Below, piece after piece: positions 46,690-59,212 of a stretch of DNA of 64,000 nt. This DNA comes from Microcebus murinus. Its lineage: Eukaryota; Chordata; Mammalia; Primates; Cheirogaleidae. Position 1 is the first letter of the stretch, and each line of letters opens with the position of its first letter. The notes below the pieces were generated by a model. That model made no database searches and had not been told where the DNA came from. It saw only the letters and a program-made list of their open reading frames with translations. The stretch covers positions 77,817,001 to 77,881,000 of the forward strand of contig NC_134106.1 in assembly GCF_040939455.1 (NCBI RefSeq), given 5' to 3'. The position numbers were made by a program, and so were the translations under genes.

Positions 46690-47048
46690 CTTAGGGCTCT
46701 TAAGCAAAATATATAAAGCACTAACTATGAAAGAAAAAAATGGAAAGATTTTTCTTTTCATTAAAATAAAAAACCCTGTTAACTGAAAGACACTGATAAG
46801 AGAATGAAAAGGAAAGCCATGTATTAGAGAAGATATTTGCAATACATATATCCAACAGAGGACTTATAACCAGAATATATAATGAACCTTAATCAATCAA
46901 TAAGTAAGAGGCAGTCAACCCAACAGGAAAATGGGCAAAAAGCTTGAACAGGTATTTTATGAAATACAATATCTAACTGGCCACAAACATATGAACAGGT
47001 GCCCAATATCCATGGTCATCAGGAAAATGCAAATTAAAACTATAATAT
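46690..47048 (+). mobile_element. L1M ORF2 relic, left of Alu
   Basis: The end of the reverse-transcriptase ORF is recognisable: 'ttgcaatacatatatccaac', 'caggaaaatgggcaaaaagc' and 'gaaaatgcaaattaaaacta'. The Alu at 47049 interrupts it. Confidence 0.85.
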
Positions 47049-47386
47049 GGTCCGAGCGCGGTGGCTCATGCCTGTAATCCTAGCACTCTGGGAGGCCGAG
47101 GCGGGCGGATTGCTAGAGGTCAGGAGTTCGAAACCAGCCTGAGCAAGAGCGAGACCTTGTCTCTACTATAAATAGAAAGAAATTAATTGGCCAACTAATA
47201 TATATAGAAAAAACTAGCCGGGCATGGTGGTGCATGCCTGTAGTCCCAGCTACTTGGGAGGCTGAGGCAGCAGGATTGCTTGAGCTCAGGAGTGTGAGGT
47301 TGCTGTGAGCTAGGCTGATGCCATGGCACTCACTCTAGCCTGGGCAACAAAACGAGACTCTGTCTCAAAAAACAACACACACAAAA
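47049..47386 (+). mobile_element. Dimeric Alu of lemur type
   Basis: The element is complete, from 'ggtccgagcgcggtggctca' to a mixed A-rich tail. The first arm ends 'gagcaagagcgagaccttg', the middle reads 'aattggccaactaatatata', and the right arm has 'gaggttgctgtgagctaggc' and 'gccatggcactcactctagc', all typical of lemur Alus. The target duplication is 'aaaactataata' on both sides. Confidence 0.95.
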
Positions 47387-47680
47387 AAAACTATAATACG
47401 ACACCACTACACACCTGATGTCTAACGGTATAAAATGACTAAAATGAAAAAGACTGACAATAACAAATGTTGCTGAAAATATGGAGTACCTGGTAGTGGG
47501 AGGGTAACTAACACTACCATCTTGGAAAACTTTTTTGGCAATATTTGTAAAAGCTAAATCTTGGATTTTTGAAGGGAGGACTGTGGAAGAATTTGGAGGC
47601 ATCTTTTATAACCACCAAAAATTCTCTCCTCAACCCCAAATTTAAGATACTTAAAAAGAAGGAAAGAAAATGCTAAACCT
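47387..47680 (+). mobile_element. L1M ORF2 relic, right of Alu
   Basis: This continues the L1 past the Alu: 'cactacacacctgatgtcta', 'aacaaatgttgctgaaaata' and 'taactaacactaccatct'. Confidence 0.8.
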
Positions 47681-48894
47681 TTGACACATTCAGTTTAAAG
47701 TACTGATGGTGGTGCCATCTTGGCTGGGAAACAGAGACACCCATCCAGTATAAATTATAAAAGATCTTTAGAAACACTCTCCTGGCACAAAATACAATTG
47801 CTGTATACTTGTTCATATTGGCAGCATATGATCTAACTTCACTATAATGATGAGGACGACTTTGGTGTCAAGTGGCAGAACCCAGTTTAACTAGAAGGGT
47901 GAGTTTATGGAAGGATGCTGGGTTAGAGGCTGTGAGAGAGTAGGGACGGCTGGACTGAAACACTCCTGGAATGCCCGTCCTGCCTCAGTTCTGCCTCTCC
48001 CCCTCCCTGGCAGTGGCTTTACCAGTTGCTAATTGCAGATCTTCCTCTGTCTGCATAGTACCATGTTACAGTTCCATCCACTGGGCAGACACTCATTCTT
48101 TCTCATTTCCAGTTTGAAAATCCCAGGGAAGGAAGCTGATTAGCCCAGTGCAGCTCAAGCCCCCACCCTTGGATCACCCGCCTGTGGCCTGGAGGGGAGG
48201 CCTGGCAAAGACACCATGAATGGCCAGCTCCAGCCAGGATCCCCACTCCATGTCAGTCAGCTGTGGCCAGGAGGCAGGTTTTCAAAGAGCTTTTCAAAGT
48301 GTGTATTGCCCAAGACAAAATACACAAGCAAAAATATGTGCACTCAAATATTAAACGCAGTCTCTGAATATACCATATCCATTAAAGTGGGGATTAGGCT
48401 GTTCCTCTGATCACCAGAGAGAAATTTTGAAATGTCTTTATTTGTGTCACTAGACACAAAAATCTAAGAAATCCCTACAAGCTCCAAGACAGAAAGGACA
48501 ACTCCTTAAAGAAACAAATTCCATGAATGTGACTGGAACACTCAGAACAGCGGTAAAACTTTATACTTTCGTATGTTGTGTTTCATCTACAGGTAAAGTG
48601 TTTTACAGAAAATTGTTCTTCCTGTACATTTACCAGTGAAGTGGATGCACTGTTTGCAGATGCCAGTCTGACACTGGCCACCAAAAATACTCTATCTACT
48701 CATTGTGTGGCCTGTGAGTGGACCAACATGGCAGACTTTCTGCTGCTTGTCTGGGTTTGTGAACAGGTAGAGCTAATCTTGCTTCATCAACTGTTTCTCA
48801 ATCCATGTCCTGAAAATGTAGCTGTCTTCTTTCAATTGCCCCCCCCCCCAAATGCTTTAACATTTTTATAGTAACATTGTAGTTCCCAAAACTT
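47681..48894. other. Intergenic stretch, no gene supported
   Basis: Mostly unrecognised. A C-run of 10 is at 48840-48850. Open frames of fewer than 100 codons show no known domain. Confidence 0.5.
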
Positions 48895-49660
48895 TGACTT
48901 CTGGGCATCAATAAAGAAAGTATATGTGGAGAAAAGGGACCTTGCTACACTATTAGAGGAAATGTAAAGTAGTATAGTCATTACTGAAAAAGTATGGAAG
49001 TTCCCCCTAAAATTAAAAATAGAACTACCATAGGACCCAGCAATCCCACTACTGGGTATACACCCAAAGGAAATGGAATCAGTATATCAAAGAGATATCT
49101 ACATTCCCTTGTTCACTGCAGCATTATTCACAATAGCCAAGATAATGGAATCAACCTAAGGGTCCATAAATGGATGAATGGATAAAAATAAATGTTGTCT
49201 ATATAAACATAATGGAATGCTATTAGTAAGGAAGGAAATCCTGTCATTTGTAACAACATGCATGGACCTGAAGGACATTATGCTAAGTGAAATAAGCCAA
49301 GCACAGAAAGACAAATACAGCCTGATCTCACTTATATGTGGAATCTCAAAATGTCATACTCAGCAGCAGAGTAGAATGATGGTTACCAGGGGTTGGGGGC
49401 AGTGTGATGGGGACTGGGGAGATATTGGTCAAAAGATATAAAATTTCAGCTAGACAGGCGGAATAAGTTCAAGAATCTATTGTACAACATGGTGACTATA
49501 GTTACTATCAAGGTATTGTATATTTGGAAATTGCTGAGAGTAGATTGCATATGTTAATTAGAGTGATTAGGCCATTCCACAACGTGTACATATATCAGAA
49601 CATCATGTGGTATGCCACAAATATGTATAATATTTATTTGGCAATTTAAAAAAGTAGTCT
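48895..49660 (+). mobile_element. L1M (MA/MB-type) 3' end
   Basis: Typical 3' L1: 'acccagcaatcccactactg', 'gcattattcacaatagccaa', 'catggacctgaaggacatta', 'tggttaccaggggttggg'. The open frames at 48994-49441 lie within it. Confidence 0.92.
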
Positions 49661-49803
49661 GGATGTGCTTCCTGTTGACAGAGTCAATTTATGTCTTCAT
49701 TAAAACTGCAGGAAAAAAAAAAGAACCAACCAAACTACCTGGTAGACTCAAAATAGCCAATTACCTAACTGAAGTCTACTAAAAAACTTCACTTACTTGT
49801 GCA

Positions 49804-50248
49804 TGTTACCAAAAGCTCAGTACCTGTTTCGAAAGCCAAATAAAAAAAAACAAGAACAAGTGGGTTGAGGGGAAAGGAGAGGAAGATTTATTAATTTGCC
49901 AGCAGATGAAGAGGACATCAGGCTCTCATCTTAAAGAACCACTGTCCTGTTGAGAAGAGTTTAGGCTCTTTTATAGGCCCATGGTTCTTCAGTTAACTCA
50001 GGGTCTTCAAGACCTGTGCTTCACACTGTTCCCACAGGGCCCCTGGTGGCTGGACTGTTCCTCATCTGATCTAATCTTGCGGTTTCTCCATCATTTGCCT
50101 TGTGACCACTGAGCCATCCCCTGAAGTGAGAAGAAGAGAACCAGCAAACCAGCACAAACAGTTAAGCTTGCAAGTTAAGCTTCTTAGGATTGTTATACTG
50201 AGAGATTACAGTAGCCCTTTGGCTTAATTAATTTTTAACCCTATAACA
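49804..50248 (-). mobile_element. Class I solo LTR with 4-bp duplication (445 bp)
   Basis: On the minus strand it starts TGTTATAGGG and ends TTTGGTAACA, with TATA-like CCTATAAAAG (about 49970-49979) and AATAAA near 49890. The 4-bp duplication TGCA is exact (49800-49803 and 50249-50252). The R-U5 half resembles the two LTRs at 55.3 and 56.7 kb ('tggcaaattaataaa', '..gtactgagcttttggtaaca'). Confidence 0.85.
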
Positions 50249-50252
50249 TGCA

Positions 50253-52000
50253 GAAACAGCCTGGGTTTTTCTAGGAGCTCAGGGCTTGTCATCAAAGACA
50301 AAGTATCTGGTGGAGTTGGGAAGCACATTAGTGGCTCTCATCACAGAACAAGCCCCAGAAAAAAAAAAAGAGTGTCCCCAAAGATGGCTGACACATGAGA
50401 GCTGGGAGCAGGTAGGCTGGGAGTTCAGTCACCCGTGGTGGAGGTTGTATAGCAGTGGGTCTGGCACGCCTTTAACTGCTCTACTGCTGCCTTCAAACAA
50501 AGGAGAGACCTTCTGGACCCTAGCCTGGAATTCTTCCACTCTTCTCTTCTGAGCTCCTGCCATGCTGGCAATGCCCTGGCAATACAGAAGATAAAACATG
50601 AAATGGTAGATTTAGCCACATCTTCTTGCAGATGAGGGCATTTGGTCAGAAAAGAGCTATTACTAACTCCTGTCCTTGCTTTCTCTCCTCTCTTGGAGTC
50701 TGGAGAACCTGGAGAAACAAGGAGAAGGACACAAAAAGGAATAACTAACACGAATCTAGAACAACTATCAAGATGGTAAATTGGTGTCTAATTTTGAAAA
50801 TTGTAACTGGCATAAATACCATGTACTATGTAAGGAGGGATGAGGCATAGAAGGCACAAAAAAGAATATGGGAGAAATAGAAGTTAGAAACCTTTCCCGT
50901 GAAAGCCTGCCTTTTACGCATGTAATCAAACAAGATCAGAGATGACAAGCAGTCTGGCTTGTTAGACTGGACCAATAGGCAGGCTCATCCAGCCTGATAT
51001 TTCAAAAATCAGGAGATTTCCATGTTAAAATCTGGGAACCTGACTTTTTGTGACAATCAGAGGATTTGCAACACCCTCTGGGTGCTTGCACCAGGTGCAT
51101 CATCGTAAGGCCACAACCTTCTTGGCTGGGCAGCAGCTGGCTCTGCAGATGAGTCAGGTGCTCTTCAGTTGGGCACAGTCCCCACCACTCCCTGTTGCCA
51201 CACTCTTCATCAATATAACTATTTGGGCCCTATAGCATATTAATTTGTCACCCCAGACCAGGACATCTACAGCATGAGATTAGAGGACAATTTTTAATAA
51301 ATTCAACAAAAGGCCACTTATCTTACATAGCCACCATAAATTCTTTGTGGAAAGAGGAACAGCATAAATCAATTCCATAAATTATCTCGAGTTGTTTACT
51401 CAGGAAAACTGGGCCAGCTGCTGGACAAATTCATCTGTCTTCTGGCAATGGGATAAGGAAACCTAATTGTAGGTTAGAAGTCAATGGCAGCCTCTGAGCC
51501 TGCTCGGGTGAACCCTCACCATGGGGAGGATGGAAGCTGATTCTAGGGTGGGGTGTCCTACACATGGCCACTCCACACGGGGGTCAGAGCTAAGGGTCCT
51601 TCTCTGACATCAGTCTCCAAAATAAGGGTGGCATGGAGGAACCCATGAATAATTCATATCACAACCAGATTGATGCTCAGTGAGCTTCAATGGGAATGAA
51701 TTACCTTGTGTGCATTTCCTGCCTAAATGTCAGTGTATCTTTTCACAGGCGCCTGTGACGAGTTTATGAATAGGTGCATTCTCTGATGCCTCTGCTTTGG
51801 GCAAGGCAGTTTCGGGATCTTGGCCTGAGGTTCCCATTTCTGACTTGCTGCTTACAAACAGTAATCATAAGATTTCAAATAACACATGACTGAAAAAAAC
51901 CATGCCCCTACTAAAGAGAAATCTGGATGGAAATACAACAATGGTTTTGAATGTATCTGTATCATGCAAGGGAAAGTCAGGAGGCTGAGTGTTCTGGTGA
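50253..52000. other. Intergenic stretch, no gene supported
   Basis: No repeat or gene was identified with confidence here. Confidence 0.45.
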
Positions 52001-52014
52001 GAAAAAGTGATAGG

Positions 52015-52140
52015 GGAAGAAAACGAACATTTCCAGAACACTTACTGCCTTGGGAACTTTTACATGTATTCTCATCATTAACGTCATTTAACAGATGAAG
52101 AGACAGAATTCTGAGACATCATTGTTCAAGGGAAATTTAC
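52015..52140 (+). repeat. MIR SINE relic
   Basis: The pattern 'acttttacatgtattctcat' and 'taacagatgaagagacagaa' is a diverged MIR. Confidence 0.75.
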
Positions 52141-52399
52141 TGTTAGCCACATTGTAATTTAAGATTTTCTAGTAACTTTATTATAAAAGGTAAAAATGAA
52201 AAAGGGTGAAAGTGATTTTAATGATATATTTTATTTAATTCAATATACCCCAAATAAACATTTAAATATGTAATTGATATAAAAAATTACTAATGAGATA
52301 TTTTACATTCTTTTTTCAGACTAAGACTTTGAATTCCAGGGCATAGTTTATATTTAGCGCATATCTCAGTTCAGACAGCCACATTTCAAGTGCTCACCA

Positions 52400-52590
52400 G
52401 TCTCATGTGACAGTTCCTATGACTCATGCACTTAAAGTTGCAGGCAATGTGGGGAAATTGCTTAACTTCTCTGATTCCCCATTTCCTGATCGTAAAATGT
52501 GAAGAAGAATAATTGGGTTTTGCCCACCTCAGGTATATCTGCTCAGTACCTCCTCGGCGATAAGATGGGATAAGCATGACACAATGGTCA
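52400..52590 (-). repeat. MIR SINE relic
   Basis: The reverse-orientation pattern 'gggaaattgcttaacttctc', 'tgattccccatttcctgatc' and 'gtaaaatgtgaagaagaata' is visible. Confidence 0.75.
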
Positions 52591-52769
52591 TTTTTACATG
52601 GTGGCAGGGTATCTGCAGATGCAGACAAGTGGCAAAATTACACATGTGACATAATTAGAGTTGTATCTCAGATCCAGGTAACGTGGATTATTAAAGGCTG
52701 TTTTCACAACCCTATTCATTTTGTGGTCATGTGGTAGGAGTATTCAGTGTCAATGGAAAAGAATCCAAA

Positions 52770-54600
52770 CTCTGTAAAATAATTTAAGGAGGTTTATTTT
52801 GAGCCAAATATGTGTGACCATGGCCCAGAGGGCCACACCCAAGAAGCCTTGAGCAAGGGGTCTCACCGTGGGTAGGTTACAGTTCGATTTTATACATTTC
52901 AGGAAGAAAGGAATTACACTTCATAATCAATATTACAATTCATAAATCATATTACAAGTCATAAATCAATATATGGGGGGCATATATTGGTTGGCCTGAA
53001 AAGATAGGGCATTTCAAAGTGGGGGATTACAGGTTGTAGGAGGGTTTAAAGATTTTTTGATTTATAATTGGTTAAAGAAATGAAGCTTTGTCTAAAGGCA
53101 TGGAATGTTAAGAAGTCTGTTAATCAGAGACAAACTACTGGACTATACTGGACATAGACTCAAGTGATCTGTTGAGTTATCCATTTAGTTTTATCTATTT
53201 TAAAAAAAATTTATTTAATTTAAAATAATTTTTATAAACCTTTAAATCAGGCAAAATTAATTTTCATTTAACAAAACCATATTTCTATTTTTTTATATAA
53301 CCTTTTATCAAAAACAACCCTGCCTTTTAATGGAGTTTGCATACAGAATTTTAAAAATATCTACTACTTTTTTATTTATATATAGTAATAACAATGTTAA
53401 TTATTATTAACTTTTGTTTTTAATGAAAAACCTAGGAAGTTAAAGTAACTTTGACCTGTGATCAGTCCCCAATAAATCTAAATATTTTTAGCCTTTTATA
53501 TCATGTTAAAGTAAGATATTAAAGTGTATAAATTTAAAATTATGTTTCAGTTACTTCAGTATTTTAATTTACCTAGAAATGACTCAGACATTTTATGATT
53601 ATCTACTATTTAATTTAACATGACTTTAAGATTTTAAATTACTGAAAAGAATCTCAAAACTATGACATACAGACACAGTGAAGCAGATCTTAGAGATTTA
53701 TAAGATTTTTTATTTGCCAGTTTTTAAAATAGTTTTTCTCCTCCACTTTAGATTTAATGATCTCTTGATTATTTGTTTTGGTTGCCCTAGACAATTGTTG
53801 TTAGACAATTCTAAATTTGCATTTCTAAAGACATGAACCCAGGTAGAAATTTTACATCTCAAAACACAGAACTTAGACCTAAACATAGGTAAAATTTGTT
53901 AGGTAAATTTTGAGTCACTGTCCTTTTTTTTTTTTTTTTTTTTTTTTACTGTCCTTTTTATCCTAAAAGTTTGCAGTGGTTTAGGTGCAGAGAGGAAGAC
54001 GTCCTTACAAAGGGAGAGGTTTTTTTATAGAGGTAAAATTTCTAATAAAGAGTTTTAAAATAGCCAGCTAACCATACACTGCTACAGTTTGATTGGTGGT
54101 CTTTTCAATTTAGCTAGTTTCTAAATTAGATCACTGGCTTTAGGGCGGAGCCCCTTTAGGGAGCTGGGTGAAGAAAGCCTGCAATTTTAGCACCAGTACA
54201 GCTGGAAGACAGAATACTTAGATCCCTCAAAATCAAGGATTTCATTTCTACACTGAGTCCTGGATGCCCTGAAAGAGGGAAATGTTACAGGACTGGACAG
54301 TGCAATGTGGCCATAGCGCACCTCACCATAAGGACAGTTTCCAAGGCTAGTGAGCAACCCAACGTCATCAGCCCGCTCTGAGGACAATTCATCCCCCATA
54401 AAGTCTTATCCCTCAGTGGGGAGCCTCTATGTGCCTAAGCTGTGCTTTTCTTACCTGAACTCGAAAAGAGTAGCCCCTGAAACAATAACTATTAAGTAAT
54501 GGTATTTAGCCACCCCTAACATTGCCACTTTCTATAGCCGTTATAATATCAAAAATTTTTTTTTCATGATACAAAATAATTTCTAGTAGCCCTGTCAGGT
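52770..54600 (-). mobile_element. Old LTR-element material (approximate, family unsure)
   Basis: The left part, 'aggaggtttattttgagcca' to about 53170, resembles a minus-strand LTR with its AATAAA. The AT-rich remainder holds a T-run (about 53924-53947) and no coding potential. I cannot set internal boundaries. Confidence 0.4.
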
Positions 54601-54612
54601 TTCAGTCTGAAA

Positions 54613-55195
54613 TGTCAGTTTTTAGCACAGTTATGGCCAAAGAATGACCAAATGCACCAAAGTTAGGCAAGCACAAAAATGAAATTTATTGAGGACAGAA
54701 AGATAGGATTATAGGGCAAGAGCAAGATACAGGTTTACAGAGCATGGTACACACGCCACAGATGATGACCAGACCCACTGTTGTACCAAAAGTAGAGCAA
54801 AATGAAGGGCACAAAAGGGCCTGGCTATGGTCTGCATCCTGCTTTATAGTGGCTGGATTGGGGTCTCCCTCATGGTTCAGAGGTCACCATGGAACCACTT
54901 TGATTGGATAGTTGGGAGTCACATGACCTGAGCCTTAACTATGCACACGGGTTGTTCTAGTTCAATTTCTGGACTCTGTGGTACCTATGCTGCTTGGCCC
55001 ATGGGCTAGAGAGTCCTCTGCATTCTTTTGCAGCTGGCATGCTAAGTTATGATTGGCAGATTCATAGGGTATTCCCTCCTCCCCCAGTTATGGCAGTAGC
55101 TCAGGGCAGGATTAGGGTGGGACAGGACCAAGATGGGCACAACAGCACCCACTTTAATCCCCAGCAGATCCAGAATCCCTCACTATCTACCTAAC
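54613..55195 (-). mobile_element. Probable class I solo LTR (about 580 bp)
   Basis: On the minus strand it begins TGTTAGGTAG and ends AAAACTGACA, with an AATAAA near 54684. The plus-strand string 'aatgaaatttattgaggaca' marks R. I found no matching target duplication, so the ends remain tentative. Confidence 0.6.
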
Positions 55196-55322
55196 ATCCC
55201 TAAAAGCCAAAGAGGTAATGTGATACCAAAAAAAAAAGCAGAGTTTTATGCCTGAGGAGAATCTGTTCATGACTCTTTAGACTCCACAAAGAAGACAGAG
55301 ACCTCGAAGAAAAAGAGGTGAG

Positions 55323-55713
55323 TGCAACAGAGAAAACAGCCTGAAAAGGGGTATAAATGTTTTCTGTCTCTTCAAAACCCCCTCACCCTTTTTGAGAACT
55401 AAAACCTACATCCCTGTCTCAGGCCAGTGGTCGGGAGGGGCAGGAGAGTGTCCTTTGTACTTTGTGCCACAGGAGAGATGGCTCAAGGGAATTGTCCCAG
55501 TGGAGGTCATGAGATTGTTTTAGCCAAACATGGGATTAATCAGAACCTTTAAAAGCCCTGTATTTCCGCTCAGAAACAGGACTGGTACTTTGAGACGGGA
55601 ATCTGCCAACCATCTCATTTACTGGCAAATTAATAAACTCCTCTTTTCTCACACCACTTGTCCTCATTCTTTTGATGCAGCCTCAGGGACAAAGTGCTGA
55701 ACTTTCGGTAACA
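55323..55713 (+). mobile_element. Class I solo LTR, copy A (391 bp)
   Basis: It starts TGCAACAGAGAAAA and ends TTTCGGTAACA, with AATAAA in 'gcaaattaataaactcctc'. The flanking 4 bp are TGAG and TGAA, which match at three of four positions. It carries one copy of the U3 unit 'aggtcatgagattgttttag'. No primer site follows it. Confidence 0.8.
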
Positions 55714-55855
55714 TGAATAGCACGTTTTTCTGGGTTCCTTAAAGGGTCTCCGTAATTAGAAGTTCCCTCTAGGTTCTTTTATGGGGTACAGAAGGTGGCA
55801 AAAAGGAAGAAGTAAGGAGGAATGAAAGCAAATGCTTCACATAAATATCAGTTTA

Positions 55856-55928
55856 TTCTCTGACTGGAAATTGAAACTTGGTTGCCACAGGAAAAGCATA
55901 GAATTTTAACCATTAAGCCACAAGGTAC
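55856..55928 (-). tRNA. tRNA-Glu-like pseudogene or tRNA-derived relic
   Basis: On the minus strand about 73 bases align along their length with tRNA-Glu. There is a D-arm 'ggcttaatggttaaaattc', an anticodon stem-loop region with 'ttttcc' where Glu(TTC) has TTTTCA, a B-box-like 'agtttcaatttcca' and the 3' end 'gtcagagaa'. The acceptor-stem 5' half 'taccttg' only partly pairs with the 3' end, and the B-box has lost key bases, so it is probably inactive. No CCA or clear tail was seen. It lies between two solo LTRs. Confidence 0.6.
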
Positions 55929-56665
55929 TTTTGTGGTAAAATAGGTTCTAGGAGGTTCGGAGAAATGAGGAATTTGTTGAGGGACAATAAAAGATTACCA
56001 GAGAAGATGGGCGGATAGGGAGTGAAGATGAACTGGCAGGGATAGGACTTTAAAGAGTCTTATTCAGATGTGATTGATCTCCTGGGTGGGTCAGGATGGA
56101 AGGGGTGTGAGGAGGCATGTCTGACCTCCCTCCTCATGGCTAGCAACTCAGCTTTAGAGTGTTTCTGGGGTCCCTTTGGCCAAGAGGGTGTCCATTTATT
56201 TGGCTGGGGGCTTAAGATTTTTATTTTCATCCACACAAAGCCTGGTCGGCTCCCACCTGAGGCTCCCGGCAACATTTAAGGCCTTCACCTGGATAGGTAG
56301 AACTCTAATGCCGCCAGCTAGGAGCAACCAGCTGGCATTAGAATGAGGAGCTGGGGAGATGACAACTTCAACCTTGTCACGCTACCATTACTTTTCTAAC
56401 ATTTGTGTACCAGGCACTCCTTTATGATAATGACTGTACTAAATAATAAGGCACAAGCAAACACAACGCACCCTGCTTGTTTGAACAATTGCGGTTGTTC
56501 AATTTCATCTAGGCCAATTAGGCTGTATTTTTGGTATAATCATTCAAAGCATTGGCACTATTTAGACAAACTCCTAGCTAATAAAAGTTAGCTAGAATGA
56601 AAATTTTACAGAAGGTAGAGTATCTTTGTTATCAAAGGGAAGTTTATCCAAGGGAATTTCTGATC
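55929..56665. other. Spacer between two solo LTRs, no gene seen
   Basis: No retroviral coding sequence and no polypurine tract was seen here. This argues against the flanking LTRs belonging to one provirus. An imperfect inverted repeat around 'ctaatgccgccagctagg' and 'ccagctggcattag' (56308-56341) can form a hairpin. Confidence 0.55.
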
Positions 56666-56669
56666 AAAT

Positions 56670-57166
56670 TGTAACAAAGAAAATGGCCTGAAAAGGGGTA
56701 AAGATGTTTCCTATCTCTTCAAAACCTCTTCACCCCTTTTGAGAACTAAAACCTACATCCCTGCCACAGGCCAGTGGTTGGGAGGGGCAGGAGAGTGTCC
56801 TTTGTTCTTTGTGCCACAGGAGAGATGGCTCAAGGAAATTGTCTGAGCGGAGGTCATGAGATTGTCTTAGCCTAGGATGGCATTAGTCCAGGCATAGGTC
56901 ATGAGATTGTCTTAGCAGAAGATAGGATGAATCTGGGCAGAGGTCACGAGATTGTTTTAGCCAAAAATGGGATTATGGGATTAATTAGAATGTTTAAAAT
57001 CTCTGTACTTCTGTTCAAAGGCAGGACATTGGTGCTTTGAGACAGGAGTCTGCCAACCTCCCCCTTTGCCAGCAAATTAATAAACTCATCTTTCCTTCTC
57101 CTCAAACCACTTGTACTCATTTTTCCAATGAGGCCTTGGGGGAAAAGTGCCAAACTTTTGGTAGCA
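56670..57166 (+). mobile_element. Class I solo LTR, copy B with expanded U3 (497 bp)
   Basis: It starts TGTAACAAAGAAAA and ends TTTTGGTAGCA. The 4-bp duplication AAAT is exact (56666-56669 and 57167-57170). It is about 106 bp longer than copy A because a unit of about 46 bp starting 'aggtcatgagattgtctta' occurs three times (about 56850-56985). Confidence 0.88.
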
Positions 57167-57519
57167 AAATGAGAGCATCCACATACAGAAAAAGATACAA
57201 CTTAAAAATATCACAAGTGTGGACATGAGAAGAACATGTCTTTGGAGCCAGTGGACTTCCACTCACATCTTGTTTTTCCCACCATTTTTTTTATGTGACT
57301 TTATTTCCTTTCCTTTAAAAAGGGAAAGATGTGTCTCCCTCTTCCAGAATTATAAGAAGGATTTACATACTGAGTACCACAAACGTTAGTTCCTCTTTCT
57401 TCTACATCAAAGAGAAAGGCTGGGGTGAAACAATTAAGAAGAAAACAAGCAAGGGCCTTCATGTTTTTGTTCGTTTTTGCTTTTTCGTGGCCTAATTTCT
57501 TTTAACAGATACCAATTAT

Positions 57520-58060
57520 TGTTTTTCTGATTAGGAAAGTAACACATTCATTGTAGAATATTTGAAAAATACAGAAAAATATGTTTTTAAAATCCCCACT
57601 AATTCTGTCACCCAGACATAAATACTATTAATGTTTTCCCTAAGCATGCCTGCATGCAAATATTTCTCCTCTTTACAAAATTGGGATATGATTACCTAAA
57701 GTATTATATCCCACTTTTCACTTATTTTTAAAAGATTCTTCAAGCATTTTAGAATTTTCCTTATTTTAAAAATGTTGTTCAAAAACATAACTTAATGGTT
57801 ATATAATATTTCACTATATTGATGTACCATGTTTTATTTAGTCCTGTTTTTGGACAGTTAGGCTGTCTCTAAATTTTCTCAATACAGAAATTCTGCATAT
57901 TCTTGCACATAAATTTTGGTGCACATATGTTGATATCTTTAGAATGAATTCTTAGGAGTAGAATGAGCAGTTCTAAGGATTTTTAAGTGGCCCTGACGTG
58001 CATTACTAAACTACTTTTCTGAAAGATTGTGACAATTGGTGACTTTGTCATGAATGATCA
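57520..58060 (+). repeat. Ancient LINE-like 3' sequence (approximate)
   Basis: A familiar old-LINE sequence: 'tggttatataatatttcact', 'gatgtaccatgttttattta' and 'tggacagttaggctgtctct'. The family was not assigned. Confidence 0.5.
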
Positions 58061-59210
58061 TTTTTGTGTCATCTGGCCACAGAACCAAATGATCAACTAC
58101 ATTTTGAAAGGAACAAATTGAGAATGGGAGAATTGTAGGCACATATAGGGGGTTCTGTATATCTTTCTGTGGGACTCTAGATATGATTTTCTAATTTTTG
58201 TAATTAGGAAGCAGGGCTACAGAAAATTGGGAGTGGGGCATTCTAAGTTTTGTAATTAGGATGTAGGTCTACAGAAAATTGGGAGTGGGACAGATAGTTT
58301 CTCAAGAAGGAAACTGTGTCAAGGCCAGGAAACACTCGTCAGCCCTGGGGGGGGTCAAACACAATTATGTACTAAGAGTGAGGAAACCCTATACAAAATG
58401 GCAAGATGCTGGGTTAGCTCACAGTCTTAGGAGGGGAGCCTGTTCCAGACATGACTTCTGCCCTTGGCAGATGAAGCTTCTGGTCGCCTGCTAATTATAA
58501 TCAGTTGGAAACAGAGCACCAGGGGAGAAAGAGTAAACCAAGGGAAGGTGACGGCATGAGGCCATGCGTGGGGCCCAAGAGCCAGGAGAGGAGCAGGAGG
58601 CAGGGAAAAGCCTCAAGCTGGGTCTAGACCAGCTGGACATCCTGCTATGGCCAGTAGTCCAGCCTGCTAGAGAAGAATGACAAGCTTTCTAGAAAGGCAC
58701 GTGTTCTCATGTGCAATAGTGAAAGCAGTTCTGTGGGTTCCTGGGAGAGTCAGGAGGAAGTCAGGATCGAGTGGGGTGTACCTAGAAGGCAGCTCCCTAC
58801 CCCAGATTTACCAGGTGGGCTCAGGATCATATGAAAATTCAACATTAGAATCAGGAATTTGGAGAAGATAAAACAGAAATAGAGACATAGTTTATTTATG
58901 TATTTTCAAATGACAGACATGCACAAACCATAAGCCCTGGAGATTTAGAATACCTAAACCATTGCCATTGTTTTAATAACCTTGGGAGAATTAGCAAGGT
59001 AACTAAAAATAAGAATTGGTGACAATAATTCTCCAATCCTCACAAAGGAAAATATCTGATCCTGGTTCTTGTGGCTCTCTCACTACTTAACCCTCCCAAG
59101 GAATAAACATAAAGGACTCTTCAATATGGCTATGTGCATAATGAATCCTGCTGAATTAGTACAACTTTAACCACTGGTTCTAAGTTTGGTAAATCAATGG
59201 TGGTTGTTTA
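58061..59210. other. Intergenic stretch, no gene supported
   Basis: A short direct repeat occurs near 58195-58290 ('taattaggaagcagggctac' and 'taattaggatgtaggtctac', both followed by 'agaaaattgggagtgg'). The spacing is about 54 bases. Otherwise nothing was recognised. Confidence 0.5.
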
Positions 59211-59212
59211 TA

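Noticed and set aside
55323..57166. Two same-orientation LTRs taken as one short provirus
   Set aside because: No primer site follows the first LTR, no polypurine tract precedes the second, and each LTR has its own 4-bp flanks (TGAG/TGAA and AAAT/AAAT).
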